Assembly (NCBI GenBank): GCA_015231405.1
Contig: JADGBR010000023.1
Span: 1-56,037 of the forward strand
Length of the DNA stretch: 56,037 nucleotides
From: Candidatus Omnitrophota bacterium
Lineage (GTDB): Bacteria; Omnitrophota; Gorgyraeia; Tantalellales; Tantalellaceae
Direction: 5' to 3'
Part shown: positions 48,462-56,037 of the stretch, in pieces
Position numbering within the stretch: the first letter of the stretch is position 1
Layout of the letters: each line of letters begins with the position of its first letter
The notes under the pieces: generated by a model
Told to the model about the DNA's origin: nothing
The model's database searches: none
What the model saw: only the letters and a program-made list of their open reading frames with translations
Translations under genes and position numbers: made by a program

Positions 48462-49025
48462 ATGATGAGAAGAAGACCTAGTGAAAATGAAAGCGCCCAG
48501 GAGCGTGAAGAAGAAAGATATCTTGACGTCAACGCCGCGATGCAGGGTTCGTTACGTTTTGACGATCCGGTGAATCTTCGGATCAGCGGGAAGTTCGAAG
48601 GGATGCTTGATACCAAGGGGAACCTGATCATAGGTCAAAAGGCCGAAATAAAAGCCGATATCACCGGCGAGTGCATTGAGATAGCGGGTTCGGTTATGGG
48701 AAATATTAAAGCCTCCAAGATACTCAGGTTGAAAAGCTCAGCCAGGCTCGACGGCGACGTTGAAACCACGAAACTTTCGATCGAGGAAGGGGCTGTCCTT
48801 ATCGGCCGGGTCAGGATGGAAACGGGCGGCACTCTGGGAGTGCAGTCCCAGGAGACGAATATAATGGATATCAACCAGGTCGCCAGATATCTTGAGGTAG
48901 ATCTCGGAAAGGTAAGCGACTGGGTAAATAACGGTATGCTGCCCGGGGTGTCCCGGAACGGCGCGTGGATCTTCGATAAAAGGAAGATCGACGAATGGAT
49001 AGCTCAGGGAAAGACGCGCAGGTGA
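48462..49025 (+). CDS. Bactofilin fused to a helix-turn-helix DNA-binding domain
   Basis: The 187-residue product has a charged N-terminal tail, then a bactofilin beta-helix core (about 22-120). Its repeating turns read RISGKFEGMLDTKGNLIIGQ, EIAGSVMGNIKASKILRLKS and RLDGDVETTKLSIEEGAVLI. Bactofilins polymerise without nucleotide into membrane-associated filaments. Unusually, residues 135-182 (IMDINQVARYLEVDLGKVSD and WIFDKRKIDEWIAQG) form an excisionase-type (HTH_17) winged helix. The RBS AAGGAGG is excellent, with two adjacent ATGs. Six bp later comes a second gene with the same type of HTH. A link between filament and DNA is a reasonable inference; nothing here proves DNA binding. Confidence 0.88.
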   Translation: MMRRRPSENESAQEREEERYLDVNAAMQGSLRFDDPVNLRISGKFEGMLDTKGNLIIGQKAEIKADITGECIEIAGSVMGNIKASKILRLKSSARLDGDVETTKLSIEEGAVLIGRVRMETGGTLGVQSQETNIMDINQVARYLEVDLGKVSDWVNNGMLPGVSRNGAWIFDKRKIDEWIAQGKTRR

Positions 49026-49031
49026 GGATAA

Positions 49032-49391
49032 ATGGATAAATTATTGACGCTTGAGGAGCTATCATATTATTTAGGGGTCAAGGAAGACAGGCTTGTCAAG
49101 CTGATCGAGAAGGGGGTCATCTCCGGATATCAGATAGGGGGGGAGTTCCTCCGTTTCCGTAAAGATCAGATAGACGCCATAAGGCATGAGATAAATTCCA
49201 GGGTCAGGGATTCCGACCGCATCACGGTGAAGGAGCACAGAAAGAGCCTTACCAATAAGCGCAAGGTCGTGGGCGAAAAGGATAATTTTTTTGACAGGAT
49301 CGCGGATTTTATTTACTTTAAGGATTTTTACATTATTACCGGCGTGATCATCTGGCTTCTGTGCTTTTTCATTCTGAAAGAATTGTCATAG
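49032..49391 (+). CDS. Tail-anchored excisionase-type HTH protein
   Basis: The 119-residue product starts with an HTH_17 domain (5-52; LLTLEELSYYLGVKEDRLVK, IGGEFLRFRKDQIDAIRHEI). A basic linker follows (55-85), then a C-terminal membrane helix (FYIITGVIIWLLCFFIL, about 99-115) with only four residues after it. This puts the DNA-binding domain in the cytoplasm on a membrane tether. It starts 6 bp after the bactofilin-HTH gene, with GAGG as RBS. Its HTH resembles that in the bactofilin fusion. The domain may bind DNA or, as in some MerR-like adaptors, act as a protein-contact module. Confidence 0.85.
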   Translation: MDKLLTLEELSYYLGVKEDRLVKLIEKGVISGYQIGGEFLRFRKDQIDAIRHEINSRVRDSDRITVKEHRKSLTNKRKVVGEKDNFFDRIADFIYFKDFYIITGVIIWLLCFFILKELS

Positions 49392-49403
49392 TAAGTATAG
49401 TGA

Positions 49404-49562
49404 GGAATCAAGGATCCGGGAGTCAGAATCCAGAACGACAATGAGATTTCTGGAAAATTGAATAGTGGTTTTTTGGTTGGGCAAAATGAACCCAAATCTA
49501 AGAGTCCTGCGCCAGTATTCCGGATCCTGTATCCTGTATTCTGGATTCTGTATCTTGTATGC
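49404..49562. repeat. Word-repeat inverted element (AGAATACAGA type), copy 3
   Basis: The left part (ATCCGGGAGTCAGAATCCAG) opposes the right words CGGATCCTGTATCCTGTATT, CTGGATTCTG and TATCTTGTATGCTG across a loop of about 75 bp. It fills the gap between the tail-anchored HTH gene and the PDZ gene. Confidence 0.82.
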
Positions 49563-49596
49563 TGTTTAAAATGATGCGATATATTGTTTAAAAACC

Positions 49597-50559
49597 ATGA
49601 CAAAGTTCAGATATTTCATTTTCGCCGCGTTACTGGCAGTGCTTTCTCTTGATTCCCGCGCCGATACGGTCTTTCTCAAGGACGGGACGAGGATACAGGG
49701 CGTGATCCTAGATGAGTACAGCGACAGGGTCCTGGTCTCCACGACCGAGGGGGAGAAAAGCGTTTTAAAGGACGATATCTGGAAAGCCTCTTACAGCGAT
49801 GAGATAAGGTCTACCTTGCATAAGGCCAGGAACATGGTTAGGCGGGGAAAACTTACGGAAGCGTACTCTTACTACAAAAAAGTTTCGGAGCTTGATCCGG
49901 GTAATATCGAGGCCGATATACGGATCGAGTTCCTTCGTAAGAACATAAAGAACGGCGTCCACGATAAGGTTTGGGACAATATCGAGATGAGGACCAGCGC
50001 GCTTTCGGGCGGGCGTTACGATCCGGCATTCGCCGTTAAAAAGGAAAGATATAAATTTTTCCTTTCTCCGGGCGAACCCTTTGTGACCGTCAACGCGAAA
50101 GTTGAAGACGCCGAGGGGATCGTATTCCAGCCTAATAGGCTTACCAGCGGTGACAGGATAATATCCGTCTGGGGGGCTAAGACCGCTTACCTGAGCGTGG
50201 AAGAGATAGCCGGGCTTCTGGCCACAAACGGCGACAACAAGGTCGTTTTCGAAAGGGACGTGGACGTCGCGATGGGAAATCCTCTCCGGGGTTTGAGTGT
50301 TTTCCGGTTCTCCGGACGATACAGGGCCATAACGGGCGCGTCACTTGAACTGAACAATAAAGGTGTCGAGGTCATGAAAGTCGATCAGGGGGGACCGTTC
50401 TCCCTGGCCGGGATCATTCCGGGTGATATAATCTCTTCGGTGAACGGGGAAAGCATTAAATACACACCTATTAAGAAAGTCTTTCAGAGGATAGAGGCTG
50501 GCGCGGGCTCTAAAACAGTATTCAGTATCCAGAGAGATATCACTATTTGGAATAAATGA
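49597..50559 (+). CDS. Exported protein with TPR-like and PDZ domains
   Basis: The 320-residue product has a signal peptide (YFIFAALLAVLSLDSRAD, cleavage near 22). A small beta unit follows (TVFLKDGTRIQGVILDEYSD), then a helical TPR-like stretch (KARNMVRRGKLTEAYSYYKK, about 74-120). The C-terminal half looks like two PDZ domains. The last is the clearer: ITGASLELNNKGVEVMKVDQ, GPFSLAGIIPGDIISSVNG. No protease motif is present, so it is probably a periplasmic scaffold or sensor. It overlaps the HAMP gene by 4 bp, suggesting that the two form one signalling or envelope unit. Confidence 0.8.
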   Translation: MTKFRYFIFAALLAVLSLDSRADTVFLKDGTRIQGVILDEYSDRVLVSTTEGEKSVLKDDIWKASYSDEIRSTLHKARNMVRRGKLTEAYSYYKKVSELDPGNIEADIRIEFLRKNIKNGVHDKVWDNIEMRTSALSGGRYDPAFAVKKERYKFFLSPGEPFVTVNAKVEDAEGIVFQPNRLTSGDRIISVWGAKTAYLSVEEIAGLLATNGDNKVVFERDVDVAMGNPLRGLSVFRFSGRYRAITGASLELNNKGVEVMKVDQGGPFSLAGIIPGDIISSVNGESIKYTPIKKVFQRIEAGAGSKTVFSIQRDITIWNK

Positions 50560-51116
50560 GCAATAGAGACCAGAGACAGAGGACAAGGCTTGTAATCGTG
50601 AGGGGATTCCAGGTAAGGTTCATAATCCTTATTGTGGCGTTCGTGCTCCTTACGGCCCTGGTCTCGGGATATACGGTTTATTACTACATATGGAAGCTGA
50701 TAGGGGATAAGCTCAACGGTGTATACCCCCAGGCTCATCTGGTCGACATGGTAGCCAGGGTTAACAGCGTCCTTATATCAAGGTTTCTTCTCCTGGTGCC
50801 GCTTGTCGTCCTGGTGGGGCTTATATTTTCCAACAGGATATCCGGTCCGATATATAAGATGAAATTGTTCCTTTCCTCGATTTCGGAGCATAACGATGAC
50901 GGCTCCCTGGTAGAGCTAAGGGAGGAGGACGAGTTCCACGATGTGGCAGAGGGGATAAACAGGATCGTGAACAGGCTCAGGTCCGAAAAGAGAAAACACC
51001 GCTCCGTCATGGTGAGTATGGGTAAGGAGATCGACTCTATCATTCCGGGGCTAGGGGATGAAAGGGCCTCCCGCGAAGCACTTGAGTCACTTAGGGATAG
51101 GATCAAGGCGCAATAA
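50556..51116 (+). CDS. Two-helix membrane protein with HAMP domain
   Basis: The 186-residue product has a membrane helix at about 22-46, a short periplasmic loop (47-73) and a second helix at 75-92. A HAMP domain follows at once (SNRISGPIYKMKLFLSSISE, 92-145), then a short helical tail. No kinase, methyl-accepting or cyclase output domain follows. Such stand-alone HAMP proteins may signal through a partner. It overlaps the PDZ gene by 4 bp, so the periplasmic PDZ protein is a likely partner. The gene ends about 200 bp before polA. Confidence 0.82.
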   Translation: MSNRDQRQRTRLVIVRGFQVRFIILIVAFVLLTALVSGYTVYYYIWKLIGDKLNGVYPQAHLVDMVARVNSVLISRFLLLVPLVVLVGLIFSNRISGPIYKMKLFLSSISEHNDDGSLVELREEDEFHDVAEGINRIVNRLRSEKRKHRSVMVSMGKEIDSIIPGLGDERASREALESLRDRIKAQ

Positions 51117-51121
51117 TATCC

Positions 51122-51149
51122 TTGACTAAAGACGAATAGTTCATATAAT
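51122..51149 (+). promoter_or_regulatory. Consensus-like promoter upstream of polA
   Basis: TTGACT at 51122-51127, a 16-bp spacer, then a perfect TATAAT at 51144-51149. It lacks the TGN extension found at the other promoters. The start would be near 51156, leaving a leader of about 160 nt before polA. That leader shows no repeat, uORF or riboswitch I recognise. Confidence 0.65.
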
Positions 51150-51318
51150 AAGCCTGTACTTCACAATAACGCATGTCAAAACAATTCCCGATGACACTAT
51201 TGATAACCAGCGTTTAACAAGAGCGAGCGTAGTTCGTTGAAGTCTTATTTTTCTTAGTTTAATATGCCGGCCATTTTTTTATGCGCTACTCTTTCTTTCC
51301 GTTTACCGTTGTCTTGCG

Positions 51319-53973
51319 ATGAAAAATAATAAAAAGAGATTATTCCTTATCGACGGGAACGCCTTCTGTTACAGGGCTTTTTACGCTATCAAGGACCTCA
51401 GATCGTCAAAAGGGTTCCCTACGAACGCCATTTACGGCGTCATCAGCATGCTGAAAAAGATAATCAGCGGGTTTGAGCCGGAGATGATGGCCGTGGTTTT
51501 CGACACCAAGGGCCCTACCGAACGCCACAAGAAATTCAGCGAGTACAAGATCCATCGCAAACCCATGCCGGACGATCTTATTCTGCAGTTCCCGAGGATC
51601 AAGGAAGTGATCAAAGCCCATAATATAGCCATGTTCGAGCTTCCCGGGCACGAAGCCGACGACGTCATAGCGACGCTGGCCGAAAAAGCCGTGGGGAAGG
51701 GGCTTGAATGCGTCGTGGTGACTTCCGATAAGGACGCGCTCCAGCTCGTGGGTGGGGACATAAGCGTTCTTAGCCCCGAAATGAAGGAAAATAAGGTTTA
51801 CGGGAAGGAAGAAGTGATAGAGAAGTTCGGTGTGCCGCCGGATGCAATGACGGAACTTATGGCCCTTACCGGAGACGCGAGCGATAATGTCCCAGGGGTT
51901 GACGGTATCGGTGCGGTCACTGCCAAAAAGCTCATTAACGAATACGGGACAATAGACGGCCTTTACCGTAACATTGATAAGCTTGGCGAGGGCGCCGTGA
52001 AAAGAAAACTCGAGGAAGGAAGGGACTCGGCTTTCTTGAGCCGTGAGCTCGTGACGCTCATAAAGGACCTGCCGGTAGAACTGGATATCAATAAGGTCAG
52101 GCTGTCCTCTCCTGATAATAGGAAGCTTACCGAGCTTTATACGGAATTCGAGTTCAGGGGGCTCCTCAAAGAGACGGGACAGGTCACTTGCGATAAAGAG
52201 AAGACCGGATCCGTCATCCACCGCTCCGAAGAAGATATTAAAAAACTTTGTGAAAGGGTAAGCGCGGCCGGCAAAGCGGCTATACGCATCGTAGCCGGCG
52301 CCTGCCAGGGAAAGATAGCGGGTATAGCCTTATCCTGGAAGGGAAAAGAGGTACATTACGTGCCCTTTCCGGCAGAGGGCACCGGAAGTTTCAAAGCGCT
52401 AAAGAAGATCTTAGAGGACGGGGATATCCCCAAATACGGGCATAACATGAAAAATGACATTTCACTTCTGGCGTCGGCTGGGATGGCTTTGGGCGGTATC
52501 GATGTCGACGTAATGATAGCCGATTATCTTCTTTTGCCGAATTTTTCGGACCACGAGCTTTCCGGGATAGCGGTCCGCCGGCTCGGCTACGCATTGCCGG
52601 AGGCCGGAGTAAATAAGGTAAAATGGGAGAGCTCGGGTCAGGGCACCATGGATTTTGACGAAACGGTGGCTATGGACGAGGCGGTCCTCGAAGAAGCCGG
52701 CGCGGTTTTAATTTTAGCCGAGCCGATGAAAAAGGAGCTCAAAGAAAAAGGGCTATATGAACTTTTCAGGGATGTGGAAATGCCGCTTATATCCGTTATC
52801 GGCGCCATGGAGACCGAAGGTGTAGGGATAGACATAGATAATATGGAAAAGACCTCCGTGGAACTCGACGAAAAGATCAGGCTTTCTACCGCTAAGATAT
52901 TCGATATGGCCGGAGGCGAGTTCAATATTAATTCTCCGAAGCAGCTTCAGCATGTATTGTTCGATGGGCTGAAACTCCCGGTCATGAAAAAAACGAAGAC
53001 CGGGGCCTCGACCGACGAATCGGTCCTTGCGCAGCTCGCTCCTTTGCACGCTTTGCCGGCGCTCATCCTCGAACACAGGTCGCTCACCAAGCTGAAGACC
53101 ACCTATTACGACGCTGTTTTGAGGATGGTCGACAGGAAGACCGGACGGCTCCACACTACCTTTAACCAGGCGGTGACAGCTACCGGTAGGCTTTCATCCA
53201 GCGACCCGAACCTGCAGAACATACCCGTAAAGACCGAGCTTGGCAGGGAGATACGTAAGGCTTTCACATCCCCGCGTAAGGGCGAGGTCCTTATTGCGGC
53301 GGATTATTCGCAGATAGAGCTCCGGGTCCTGGCGCATCTCTCAGGCGATAAAAACCTAATAAAGGCTTTCGTAAAGGACGAAGATATACACAAATACACC
53401 GCTTCCCTCATCTTCGACGTCCCGCTGGATGCCGTGACGGATAAGATGAGATCGTCGGCGAAGACGGTGAATTTCGGGATATTATACGGTATGGGCGCTT
53501 TCAGCCTTTCAAAGGACCTCGAGATAAGCGTGGACGAAGCCGGGAAGTTTATCGAGTCGTATTTCGAAAGGTATGAGGGAGTGAAGAAATTCATCGACGC
53601 TACCCTCGACAAAGCCAGGAAAGACGGATATGTTACGACGATCCTCGGAAGGCGGCGGGACATCCCGGAGATATCCAGCCCCAATATCCAGGTAAAAGGT
53701 TTCGCGGAAAGGGCGGCGATGAACACCCCGGTCCAGGGTTCAGCGGCGGATATCATAAAACTCGCGATGCTGGAATGTTCGAGAAAATTGACGAATGCAG
53801 TAATGATACTCCAGGTGCATGACGAGCTTATCTTCTCATGCCGGAAAAAGGACGTTGCTCAGGCGGCCAGAGAGGTAAGGAAGCTTATGGAGAACGTCAT
53901 GGAGCTTAAGGTCCCCCTTAAAGTCGACGTGCAATGGGGTAAGAACTGGCTCGAGATGGTCGATGTGGGTTAG
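51319..53973 (+). CDS. polA: DNA polymerase I (proofreading site degenerate)
   Basis: PolA fills repair gaps and removes RNA primers. The 884-residue product has the 5' nuclease domain (1-290; FLIDGNAFCYRAFYAI, LPGHEADDVIATLAEKA, TSDKDALQLVG, GDASDNVPGVDGIG). It also has a 3'-5' exonuclease-fold region (300-480) and a family A polymerase domain: motif A D662 in AADYSQIELRVLAH, motif B 711-724 RSSAKTVNFGILYG and motif C VHDE at 833-836. In the exonuclease region the ExoI motif, normally DTET, reads AAIRIVAGAC (320-329) and lacks both acidic residues, so proofreading is probably lost, as in Taq or Bst. It has no Shine-Dalgarno sequence. coaE follows 2 bp later. Confidence 0.95.
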   Translation: MKNNKKRLFLIDGNAFCYRAFYAIKDLRSSKGFPTNAIYGVISMLKKIISGFEPEMMAVVFDTKGPTERHKKFSEYKIHRKPMPDDLILQFPRIKEVIKAHNIAMFELPGHEADDVIATLAEKAVGKGLECVVVTSDKDALQLVGGDISVLSPEMKENKVYGKEEVIEKFGVPPDAMTELMALTGDASDNVPGVDGIGAVTAKKLINEYGTIDGLYRNIDKLGEGAVKRKLEEGRDSAFLSRELVTLIKDLPVELDINKVRLSSPDNRKLTELYTEFEFRGLLKETGQVTCDKEKTGSVIHRSEEDIKKLCERVSAAGKAAIRIVAGACQGKIAGIALSWKGKEVHYVPFPAEGTGSFKALKKILEDGDIPKYGHNMKNDISLLASAGMALGGIDVDVMIADYLLLPNFSDHELSGIAVRRLGYALPEAGVNKVKWESSGQGTMDFDETVAMDEAVLEEAGAVLILAEPMKKELKEKGLYELFRDVEMPLISVIGAMETEGVGIDIDNMEKTSVELDEKIRLSTAKIFDMAGGEFNINSPKQLQHVLFDGLKLPVMKKTKTGASTDESVLAQLAPLHALPALILEHRSLTKLKTTYYDAVLRMVDRKTGRLHTTFNQAVTATGRLSSSDPNLQNIPVKTELGREIRKAFTSPRKGEVLIAADYSQIELRVLAHLSGDKNLIKAFVKDEDIHKYTASLIFDVPLDAVTDKMRSSAKTVNFGILYGMGAFSLSKDLEISVDEAGKFIESYFERYEGVKKFIDATLDKARKDGYVTTILGRRRDIPEISSPNIQVKGFAERAAMNTPVQGSAADIIKLAMLECSRKLTNAVMILQVHDELIFSCRKKDVAQAAREVRKLMENVMELKVPLKVDVQWGKNWLEMVDVG

Positions 53974-53975
53974 AG

Positions 53976-54575
53976 ATGGCGAAAAAAATAATCATAGGCG
54001 TCACCGGGACTTTCTCTTCGGGCAAAACCTCCGTCGCGGAAATGATACTCGCCATGGGAGCGTCGAGGAAGGTGGACGCCGATAAGATAGGGCATAAACT
54101 CCTCGCGGAGAGGAGCGTGATACGGAGGGTAACCGATGTTTTCGGGAATGGGGTGCTGTCAGGGGAGCGGATAGACCGGAAAAAACTCGGGAAAATAGTT
54201 TTTTCGGATAAGAAAAAGCTGGGATTTCTCAATGACATCATGCATCCGCTGATACTCGGAAGGATAAAGGAAGAGGTCGACTCGGTCCCGCGTGGAGCGG
54301 TAGTAATAGACGCGCCTCTTCTTATCGAGACGAAGCTCGACAAGTTAGCGGATATCGTGGTGGTAGTCTTGACGGACGACGATATAGCCGCTAAAAGGGC
54401 TATATTAAAGGGGTTTACAAAAAAAGAGATAGACGGAGTGCGGTCCCATCAGCTTACTTTGCCGGAAAAACTTAAAGCGGCTGATTTTATAATAGACAAT
54501 AACGGTGGTATCGATAAAACAAAAGAAGGAGTGAACGAGTTATGGAAAAAAGTCCAAAAGAGCCTAAAAGCGTGA
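53976..54575 (+). CDS. coaE: Dephospho-CoA kinase
   Basis: CoaE phosphorylates the ribose 3'-OH of dephospho-CoA, the last CoA step. The 199-residue product has the P-loop [20 protein letters not shown] (GTFSSGKTS), then [30 protein letters not shown] and [13 protein letters not shown], followed by a lid region. The lysine-to-serine P-loop variation (GxxxSGKT) is within family range. It starts 2 bp after polA, a common polA-coaE-rho order. It overlaps rho by 34 bp. Confidence 0.93.
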   Translation: MAKKIIIGVTGTFSSGKTSVAEMILAMGASRKVDADKIGHKLLAERSVIRRVTDVFGNGVLSGERIDRKKLGKIVFSDKKKLGFLNDIMHPLILGRIKEEVDSVPRGAVVIDAPLLIETKLDKLADIVVVVLTDDDIAAKRAILKGFTKKEIDGVRSHQLTLPEKLKAADFIIDNNGGIDKTKEGVNELWKKVQKSLKA

Positions 54576-55852
54576 AGGCCCAGTCGGGCGTTGATGAACT
54601 GGACATCGTCAAATTGAAGAACATGAAAATATCGGAGCTAAGCGACCTGGCTAAGGGCCTCAGCGTCAACGGCATAAGCGGGCTCAAAAAACATGAGCTT
54701 ATTTTCAAGGTCCTGCAGGCGAAGATAGAGCAGAGCGGGTCAGCTTACGGAGAAGGCGTCCTCGAAAGACTGGAGGACGGGTTCGGATTCCTCCGCAGTC
54801 CCGATTATAACTATCTCCCCTGTCCGGACGATATTTATGTTTCGCCGTCGCAGATAAGAAGATTTAACCTCAAGACCGGCGATACTATCAGCGGCCAGAT
54901 AAGGCCTCCCAAGGAAGGCGAGAGGTATTTCGCTCTTCTGAAGGTAGAAGCCGTTAACTATGAGAATCCCGAAGTCGCGAAGAACAAGATATTCTTTCCG
55001 AACCTTACTCCGCTTTACCCGAACGAAAGGTTCACCCTCGAAACTACCCAGGAAGAAGTTTCGATGAGGATAATGGACCTTTTGACCCCGGTTGGGAAGG
55101 GACAGAGAGGGCTTATAGTAGCGCCGCCTTACAGCGGTAAAACGGTATTTCTGCAAAAGCTCGCTAACGCTATCAGTACCAATTATCCTGAGGTAGTGCT
55201 TTTCATACTTCTCATAGACGAGCGGCCGGAGGAGGTCACGGATATGCAGAGGTCTGTAAAGGCCGAGGTCATAAGTTCTACTTTTGACGAGCCCGCGCAG
55301 AGGCATACCCAGGTTGCGTACATGCTGATGGAGAAGGCTAAACGGCTTGTCGAGCACCAGAAAGACGTTGTCATACTCCTGGACTCTCTTACACGGCTGG
55401 CGCGCGCGCACAACACGGTATGCCCCCATTCCGGTAAGATCCTCTCGGGCGGTGTCGACGCCAACGCCCTGCACGAACCGAAGAAATTCTTTGGAGCCGC
55501 GAGGAATATCGAGGAAGGCGGAAGTTTAACGATAATCGCGACCGCCCTTGTCGATACCGGAAGCCGCATGGACGAGGTCATATTCGAGGAGTTCAAAGGC
55601 ACCGGCAACATGGAGATACAGCTCGACAGGAACCTGTTCCAACGGAGGATCTTCCCGTCGATCGATATCAAGAAGTCGAACACGAGAAGGGAAGAGCTTC
55701 TCATCAATAACGACGACCTCCAGAGGATATGGCTCATGCGTAAAGCCCTCTCGGACCTGGATTCCGCCGAAGCCATGCAGCTCCTCATCGACAGAATGAA
55801 GAAGAACAAATCGAACAAGGAATTCCTGGAAAATCTGAGCAAGATATCCTAA
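54542..55852 (+). CDS. rho: Transcription termination factor Rho
   Basis: Rho is a hexameric RNA helicase that ends transcription. The 436-residue product has an N-terminal Rho_N helical part ([20 protein letters not shown]), the cold-shock-like RNA-binding domain ([34 protein letters not shown]) and the ATPase core. The core has the P-loop [52 protein letters not shown] and [20 protein letters not shown]. The start ATG 54542 lies 34 bp inside coaE, with AAGGAG 10 bp upstream. With few convincing intrinsic terminators in the window, Rho may do much of the terminating. Confidence 0.97.
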   Translation: MEKSPKEPKSVKAQSGVDELDIVKLKNMKISELSDLAKGLSVNGISGLKKHELIFKVLQAKIEQSGSAYGEGVLERLEDGFGFLRSPDYNYLPCPDDIYVSPSQIRRFNLKTGDTISGQIRPPKEGERYFALLKVEAVNYENPEVAKNKIFFPNLTPLYPNERFTLETTQEEVSMRIMDLLTPVGKGQRGLIVAPPYSGKTVFLQKLANAISTNYPEVVLFILLIDERPEEVTDMQRSVKAEVISSTFDEPAQRHTQVAYMLMEKAKRLVEHQKDVVILLDSLTRLARAHNTVCPHSGKILSGGVDANALHEPKKFFGAARNIEEGGSLTIIATALVDTGSRMDEVIFEEFKGTGNMEIQLDRNLFQRRIFPSIDIKKSNTRREELLINNDDLQRIWLMRKALSDLDSAEAMQLLIDRMKKNKSNKEFLENLSKIS

Positions 55853-55864
55853 CCCTAACCAAAG

Positions 55865-55897
55865 GTGTCAGGCCTCCCCAATGGGGAGGCCTGACAC
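55865..55897. repeat. 33-bp perfect palindrome (GTGTCAGGCCTCCCCA type), copy 2
   Basis: GTGTCAGGCCTCCCCA, a single A, then its exact reverse complement. It shares the full 16-bp arm with the larger hairpin at 27554-27621. It lies 12 bp after the rho stop, without a T run. Confidence 0.92.
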
Positions 55898-55928
55898 GCT
55901 AATTGATGGGGACGGTAGATTCTAACTT

Positions 55929-56036
55929 CTAGTGCAACACCTCTTGAAACTTTTCATGAGGCGTATACCAGCCAAGAGTTTTGCGAGGCCGGTCGTTTAT
56001 TTTATCCTGAATTTGCTTAAGTCTTCTTTTTGATAC
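55929..56036 (-). mobile_element. IS30-family transposase, C-terminal end (partial)
   Basis: On the minus strand the frame is open from the window edge to a TAG at 55931-55929 and gives 35 residues, including KQIQDKINDRPRKTLGWYTP and HEKFQEVLH. INDRPRKTLGWYTP matches the conserved C-terminal end of IS30-type transposases (NxRPRKxLGxxTP). The rest of the element lies off the right edge. The sequence GATGGGGACGGTAGATTC at about 55907-55924 may be its terminal inverted repeat. It inserted, or stops, just after rho. Confidence 0.88.
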
Positions 56037-56037
56037 T

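Noticed and set aside
1-56037. tRNA, rRNA or riboswitch genes
   Set aside because: I looked through the intergenic regions on both strands and saw no cloverleaf with a CCA end, no rRNA signature and no known riboswitch core; the longer gaps are filled by hairpins and word repeats.

Overview
The window looks like a chromosomal segment of an anaerobic, Gram-negative-type, uncultivated bacterium. My best guess is Candidatus Omnitrophota (OP3) or a neighbour in the PVC/Elusimicrobia area. This is an inference from gene content and style, not from a marker phylogeny: a secretin with pilMNOP, SurA-like periplasmic parvulins, bactofilin, GatCAB, phosphotransacetylase plus acetate kinase, and clusters of B12-type radical SAM proteins, sulfotransferases and arylsulfotransferase-like propellers. 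I saw no tRNA or rRNA gene.

Layout. 1-7188: the tail of recG, then a tight run rsmD-coaD-pta-ackA-rpmF-plsX-fabH-fabD that joins CoA synthesis, acetate fermentation and fatty acid initiation. 7348-11932: pilMNOPQ, the inner-membrane platform and secretin of a type IV pilus or type II secretion-like machine. 11926-21477: a conserved housekeeping run, DUF2344-rng-rplU-rpmA-obgE-proB-proA-nadD-(48-aa zinc ribbon)-rsfS-argS. 21637-27496: a very short mfd, two parvulin foldases, pdxA and rsmA. 27843-41054: an accessory island with two PAPS-type sulfotransferases, an amidinotransferase-fold enzyme, a methyltransferase, a radical SAM/B12-type protein, a radical SAM-methyltransferase fusion and an exported phosphodiesterase-like protein on +. 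On - it has three exported proteins, two of them tandem arylsulfotransferase-like paralogues. 41309-47244: gatCAB, ctpA and a divergent polysaccharide deacetylase. 47361-51116: tsaD, a bactofilin fused to a helix-turn-helix domain, a tail-anchored helix-turn-helix protein, a PDZ protein and a HAMP protein. 51319-55852: polA (proofreading site degenerate), coaE and rho. The window ends in the 3' end of an IS30-type transposase.

Two background patterns run through the window. First, almost every gap of 30-250 bp holds an inverted repeat, often built from tandem copies of a short word (GTCCATAG, CTAACCC, GGGACGTA, AGAATACAGA and others), with different words in different gaps. Second, six of the seven promoters I can find share one architecture: TTGACN, a 16-17 bp spacer and an extended -10 of the form TGN-TAnnnT. 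Several of them lead into genes without a Shine-Dalgarno sequence.

The best candidates for undescribed biology are the sulfotransferase/amidinotransferase/radical SAM island with its exported arylsulfotransferase-like partners, and the bactofilin-HTH plus membrane-tethered HTH pair. An orphan type I-C-like CRISPR repeat lies just upstream of the island. The only gene-free stretch over 300 bases is 27497-27842. It holds a 25-bp perfect-stem hairpin, the CRISPR-like repeat and the promoter of the island.
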